From Marinosulfonomonas sp. (GTDB lineage: Bacteria; Pseudomonadota; Alphaproteobacteria; Rhodobacterales; Rhodobacteraceae), in contig JAFLKA010000463.1 in the NCBI GenBank assembly GCA_022712735.1, positions 1 to 8,944 of the forward strand: 8,944 bases of DNA. Direction: 5' to 3'. The notes beneath the pieces were generated by a model. It was not told where the DNA came from. It saw only the letters and a program-made list of their open reading frames with translations, and ran no database searches. A program made the position numbers and the translations under genes. Position 1 is the stretch's first letter. The number at the start of each line of letters is the position of its first letter. This document shows, one piece after another, positions 7,051-8,944 of this stretch.

Positions 7051-7068
7051 ATAATTTTGGAAAATTAT
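7051..7068. promoter_or_regulatory. 18-bp AT-rich palindrome, possible operator
   Basis: ATAATTTT-GG-AAAATTAT is a perfect palindrome directly after the tandem AACAGGG repeats. TATAAT (7050-7055), a perfect -10 consensus, overlaps its left edge, but no -35 lies 16-18 bp upstream. A DNA-binding site is plausible; a promoter is possible only with an activator bound to the adjacent repeats. Confidence 0.4.
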
Positions 7069-7118
7069 CATGAAATCCATCCAGTATAGTGGCGTAACAA
7101 CAATGGCTTACCGGTGAG

Positions 7119-7142
7119 TTCCCTAAAGATAATAACAGGGAA
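7119..7142. repeat. TTCCCT-N12-AGGGAA motif (copy 2)
   Basis: TTCCCT (7119-7124) and AGGGAA (7137-7142) are perfect inverted arms separated by 12 bases, the same geometry as the motif at the alkB breakpoint. Together with that copy it brackets the recombinase remnant, about 1.9 kb apart. Confidence 0.55.
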
Positions 7143-7150
7143 TTTTATTC

Positions 7151-7180
7151 GAGGAACAGAGTATTGATTTAGAGGAACAG
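7151..7180 (+). repeat. Direct repeat GAGGAACAG
   Basis: GAGGAACAG occurs at 7151-7159 and 7172-7180, 21 bp apart, i.e. two helical turns. Its GAACAG part resembles the AACAGGG units upstream, so it may belong to the same repeat family. Confidence 0.45.
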
Positions 7181-7235
7181 TGAAATAGTTCTGTCGGGGC
7201 TGGAATTGTATTGGCAAGTAGTCGCTCAACCATTG

Positions 7236-7296
7236 TGGGTGTATTTGGGTGTGGAAATGGGTTGACTAATGGGTGTAAATGGGTGTTTTAATGGGT
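7236..7296 (+). promoter_or_regulatory. Array of six phased TGGGT repeats across the fic start
   Basis: TGGGT begins at 7236, 7246, 7258, 7270, 7280 and 7292, spaced 10, 12, 12, 10 and 12 bp (mean 11.2). Several copies extend to aaTGGGTGTntt. All would face nearly the same side of the helix, and the array covers every candidate start codon of the fic gene (7279, 7291, 7297). This looks like an operator for a cooperatively binding protein; the winged helix in the Fic protein itself is the obvious candidate. Confidence 0.6.
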
Positions 7297-8346
7297 ATGC
7301 TGAACACAGACACGTTGACCATTACGCCCAGGATCCTGTCCAGGATAGCTGAACTCGACGAGTTCAAGGGCGCATGGCGCGCGCTGGGGACGCTCGCGCC
7401 AGAGCGGTTGTCAGCACTTCGGCGGGTGGCGACGATTGAGAGTATTGGATCGTCAACACGGATTGAGGGCAGCAAGCTTTCCGACCAGAACATTCAGCGG
7501 CTCTTGTCCAGTCTGGAAATCAAATCCTTTGAAACCCGCGATGAACAGGAGGTTGCCGGATACGCCGAAGTGATGGAGACGGTCTTCGCCTCATGGGACA
7601 ACATCACCGTTACCGAAAACCACATCCGGCAGCTGCATCGTGATCTGCTGAAATACAGCCATAAGGATGAACGCCACCGGGGTTCGTACAAGACATCCCC
7701 GAACAGTGTTGCCGCATTCGACGAAACCGGCGCCCAGATCGGTATCGTGTTTGAAACCGCAACGCCTTTTGACACCCCGAAACTGATGAGCGAGCTCATA
7801 AGCTGGTATCAAGACACAACCGAGGAGGGGGAAACGCACCCTCTGCTCGCCATCGGAATTTTTGTTGTTGTTTTTCTGGAGATCCATCCATTTCAGGATG
7901 GAAACGGCAGGCTTAGCCGGGTGCTGACGACACTATTGTTGCTGAGGGCAGGGTATGCCTACGTTCCTTACAGCTCACTGGAAAGCGTGATCGAGCAGAG
8001 CAAAGAAGGCTATTATCTGGCGCTCAGGCAGACTCAAGGCACGATCCGAAGTACTAATCCCGAATGGACGCCGTGGCTGGAGTTTTTTCTGAATGCGTTA
8101 CAGCGTCAGATGCTACGTCTCAAAACACGGGTCGAGCGAGAGAAGTTGATGATTGGCGCCATGCCGGACCTTGCAGCGAAAATACTTGAACTCACGCGCG
8201 AGCATGGTCGTTTGGCCATGGCAGATGCTGTGAAACTAACGGGAGCGAACCGAAATACTCTGAAGCAGCATTTTAGGACACTGGTAAATGACGGTCATCT
8301 GGAGCTCCACGGGCGGGCACGAGGGGCATGGTATTCAGTCCGGTAA
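7279..8346 (+). CDS. Fic-domain protein with self-inhibitory motif and C-terminal winged helix
   Basis: Fic enzymes usually transfer AMP from ATP to a hydroxyl group of a target protein; the target cannot be read from sequence. The product has up to 355 residues. Order: N-terminal helical region with the inhibitory (S/T)xxxE(G/N) motif as S59-T-R-I-E63-G64, placing it in the class with the inhibitory helix N-terminal to the Fic core; a flap around GSYKTSPNSV (135-144); the full catalytic motif HPFQDGNGR at 203-211 (catalytic His203); and a winged-helix DNA-binding domain at about 297-345 (AMADAVKLTGANRNTLKQHFRTL). No key residue is missing. Starts at 7279, 7291 and 7297 are all possible; none has a good ribosome binding site, and MLNTDTLT from 7297 is the most natural N-terminus. 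No separate antitoxin gene is adjacent, in keeping with control in cis. It follows mobile-element debris and may be cargo. Confidence 0.92.
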   Translation: MGVLMGMLNTDTLTITPRILSRIAELDEFKGAWRALGTLAPERLSALRRVATIESIGSSTRIEGSKLSDQNIQRLLSSLEIKSFETRDEQEVAGYAEVMETVFASWDNITVTENHIRQLHRDLLKYSHKDERHRGSYKTSPNSVAAFDETGAQIGIVFETATPFDTPKLMSELISWYQDTTEEGETHPLLAIGIFVVVFLEIHPFQDGNGRLSRVLTTLLLLRAGYAYVPYSSLESVIEQSKEGYYLALRQTQGTIRSTNPEWTPWLEFFLNALQRQMLRLKTRVEREKLMIGAMPDLAAKILELTREHGRLAMADAVKLTGANRNTLKQHFRTLVNDGHLELHGRARGAWYSVR

Positions 8347-8400
8347 ATCAGTTTGGGTCCATAGGCGCTAGCGACAGCCGTCTGGGTGGCTGGTAACGAT

Positions 8401-8426
8401 CTGATAAATCACACCGGTTTTATCAG
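8401..8426. terminator. Inverted repeat between convergent genes, possible terminator
   Basis: CTGATAAA (8401-8408) and TTTATCAG (8419-8426) are perfect 8-bp inverted arms with a 10-bp loop. It spans the stop codon of the leftward small gene and lies 55 bp past the fic stop. The stem is AT-rich and no clear T-run follows, so termination is only a guess. A small CAGCC/GGCTG hairpin lies next to it (8375-8392). Confidence 0.3.
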
Positions 8427-8618
8427 CCCATTCATTTCCGCCAAATCCTTACGCAGGAAATATCCTTTGTCATGATACGACTCCACATACATGGCAACGG
8501 TATTGCAGGGCTCGACATATATGTTGAAATCATCGCTGTTATCCGCGCCAATCCCTTCGGCGGCACGTATCGCTGCGCCTGGTTGAACTTTGATATACTC
8601 TCCGACAAATCGTGCCAT
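8409..8618 (-). CDS. Small protein of unknown function, 69 residues
   Basis: I do not recognise this protein. It starts MARFVGEYIKVQPGAAIRAA and ends FLRKDLAEMNGLIKPV, with one cysteine (about position 38, VEPCNTVAMYVESYHDKG), a mixed alpha/beta look and no signal peptide or membrane segment. Start chosen at 8618 because AAGGAGAT (8630-8623, minus strand) lies six bases upstream, one of the best ribosome binding sites in the window; the frame is open to 8729 but the extra 37 residues are Cys-rich and unconvincing. It is convergent with the fic gene and in the same direction as the FAD oxidoreductase behind it, 122 bp away. Confidence 0.7.
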   Translation of the reverse strand: MARFVGEYIKVQPGAAIRAAEGIGADNSDDFNIYVEPCNTVAMYVESYHDKGYFLRKDLAEMNGLIKPV

Positions 8619-8740
8619 TCCGATCTCCTTATCCACACTATAGATAGACCGTTTCCAGAAAATGGGAAGGCCTCGAACATTGTTTGCACGCGAACAGCTT
8701 TCGCAGCACGTTATACAAAAGTAAGTCATAAAACATAGTA

Positions 8741-8944
8741 TTACTTCATAAAATGTTCGCGCATTTTGTGAGATAGATTTGAAGCGGCGCAGATCGTATC
8801 AGCCGCCAAGGGGCCGAAAATACTGCCGTTCCAGCGCAAACCGAACGGCGCAAAAAGTTCATGCCGTTTGCCGTTCTCGGCGATGGCTTCGGCCACCACG
8901 CGCCCGATCGCGGGCCCGGTGTTCAACCCGTGTCCACCAAGTGC
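8741..8944 (-). CDS. DAO-family FAD-dependent oxidoreductase, C-terminal end (cut by window edge)
   Basis: The last 67 residues of an FAD-dependent amine or amino-acid oxidoreductase of the D-amino-acid oxidase type. The first visible residues, ALGGHGLNTGPAIGRVVAEAI, are the C-terminal FAD-contacting GGHGxxxGPxxGR block, followed by FAPFGLRWNGSIFGPLAAD, which resembles gamma-glutamylputrescine oxidoreductase-like proteins. The frame is open to the window edge, so the gene begins outside. The substrate cannot be decided from this part. The end (CAASNLSHKMREHFMK) fits less well with relatives I recall and may be variable. Confidence 0.8.
   Translation of the reverse strand, partial: ALGGHGLNTGPAIGRVVAEAIAENGKRHELFAPFGLRWNGSIFGPLAADTICAASNLSHKMREHFMK

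Larger units (their letters stand above)
6523..7278. other. Repeat-rich, AT-richer non-coding tract
   Basis: About 750 bp without a gene I can support. It holds the frameshifted tail of the recombinase (to about 6586), an inverted repeat at 6615-6659, a weak inverted repeat TAGCCA/TGGCTA (6742-6747, 6774-6779), two GGTAAAA copies 11 bp apart (6929, 6940), a weak CCGAG/CTCGG hairpin followed by TTGTTTT (6991-7017), the AACAGGG repeats (7015-7048), the AT palindrome (7051-7068), a second TTCCCT/AGGGAA motif (7119-7142), two GAGGAACAG copies (7151, 7172) and the start of the TGGGT array (7236 on). A 21-codon ORF from 6961 has no supporting signal. Confidence 0.6.

Noticed and set aside
7050..7055. 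Consensus TATAAT as a stand-alone promoter
   Set aside because: No -35 hexamer lies 16-18 bp upstream and no gene starts within 200 bp; the match is part of an AT-rich palindrome.
7262..7292. TTGACT ... TTTAAT as a fic promoter
   Set aside because: Spacing would be 19 bp and transcription would begin at or after the last usable start codon (7297), so it could not give a normal message.
6523..7300. tRNA gene, riboswitch or CRISPR array in the gene-free tract
   Set aside because: No cloverleaf with a TTCGA-type loop, no riboswitch pattern, and the repeats are too short and irregular for CRISPR.
7011..7300. Plasmid-type replication origin based on iterons
   Set aside because: There is no replication initiator gene nearby and the two repeat families differ; chromosomal regulatory or recombination sites explain them better.

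Overview
The window reads as a piece of an alphaproteobacterial chromosome, most likely Rhodobacteraceae (Roseobacter-type). Reasons: GC-rich codon use in positions 1-5034, the sequence character of the Ubi proteins and DUF2478 protein, and a recombinase of a type I associate with this family. This is judged from remembered family sequences, not from a search.

Region 1 (1-5034) is a coherent module for oxygen-independent ubiquinone synthesis, arranged as two divergent operons. Leftward run ubiD (prenylated-FMN decarboxylase) and ubiX (the flavin prenyltransferase that makes its cofactor; cut by the window edge), coupled by a 4-nt overlap. Rightward run ubiT (SCP2 lipid-binding protein), ubiU and ubiV (U32-peptidase-like Fe-S proteins for O2-independent ring hydroxylation) and a DUF2478 gene, all overlapping or nearly so. 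Between them lies a perfect 20-bp palindrome with an FNR/Dnr-type core, about equally far from both candidate -10 regions, so anaerobic control of both operons from one site is the natural reading. ubiD has no ATG/GTG/TTG at its conserved N-terminus; a well-placed Shine-Dalgarno leads to ATC instead.

Region 2 (5031-7140) is a scar of mobile DNA. A 3' remnant of an alkane 1-monooxygenase gene (alkB) converges on the ubi operon and stops abruptly where the last histidine box should be. Next comes a serine recombinase that lacks its catalytic N-terminus and is frameshifted near its C-terminus, then about 750 bp of AT-richer non-coding DNA full of repeats. A composite motif (TTCCCT, 12 nt, AGGG) sits at the alkB breakpoint and again upstream of the fic gene, so these may be ancestral recombination or element-end sites.

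Region 3 (7236-8346) is an apparently intact Fic-family gene with an N-terminal self-inhibitory motif, a full HPFxDGNGR motif and a C-terminal winged helix. Its start is embedded in six TGGGT repeats phased at 10-12 bp, a strong candidate for an operator.

Region 4 (8401-8944) holds a 69-residue unknown protein with a strong ribosome binding site, and the C-terminus of a DAO-type FAD oxidoreductase, both leftward. I saw no tRNA, rRNA, CRISPR array or complete insertion sequence.
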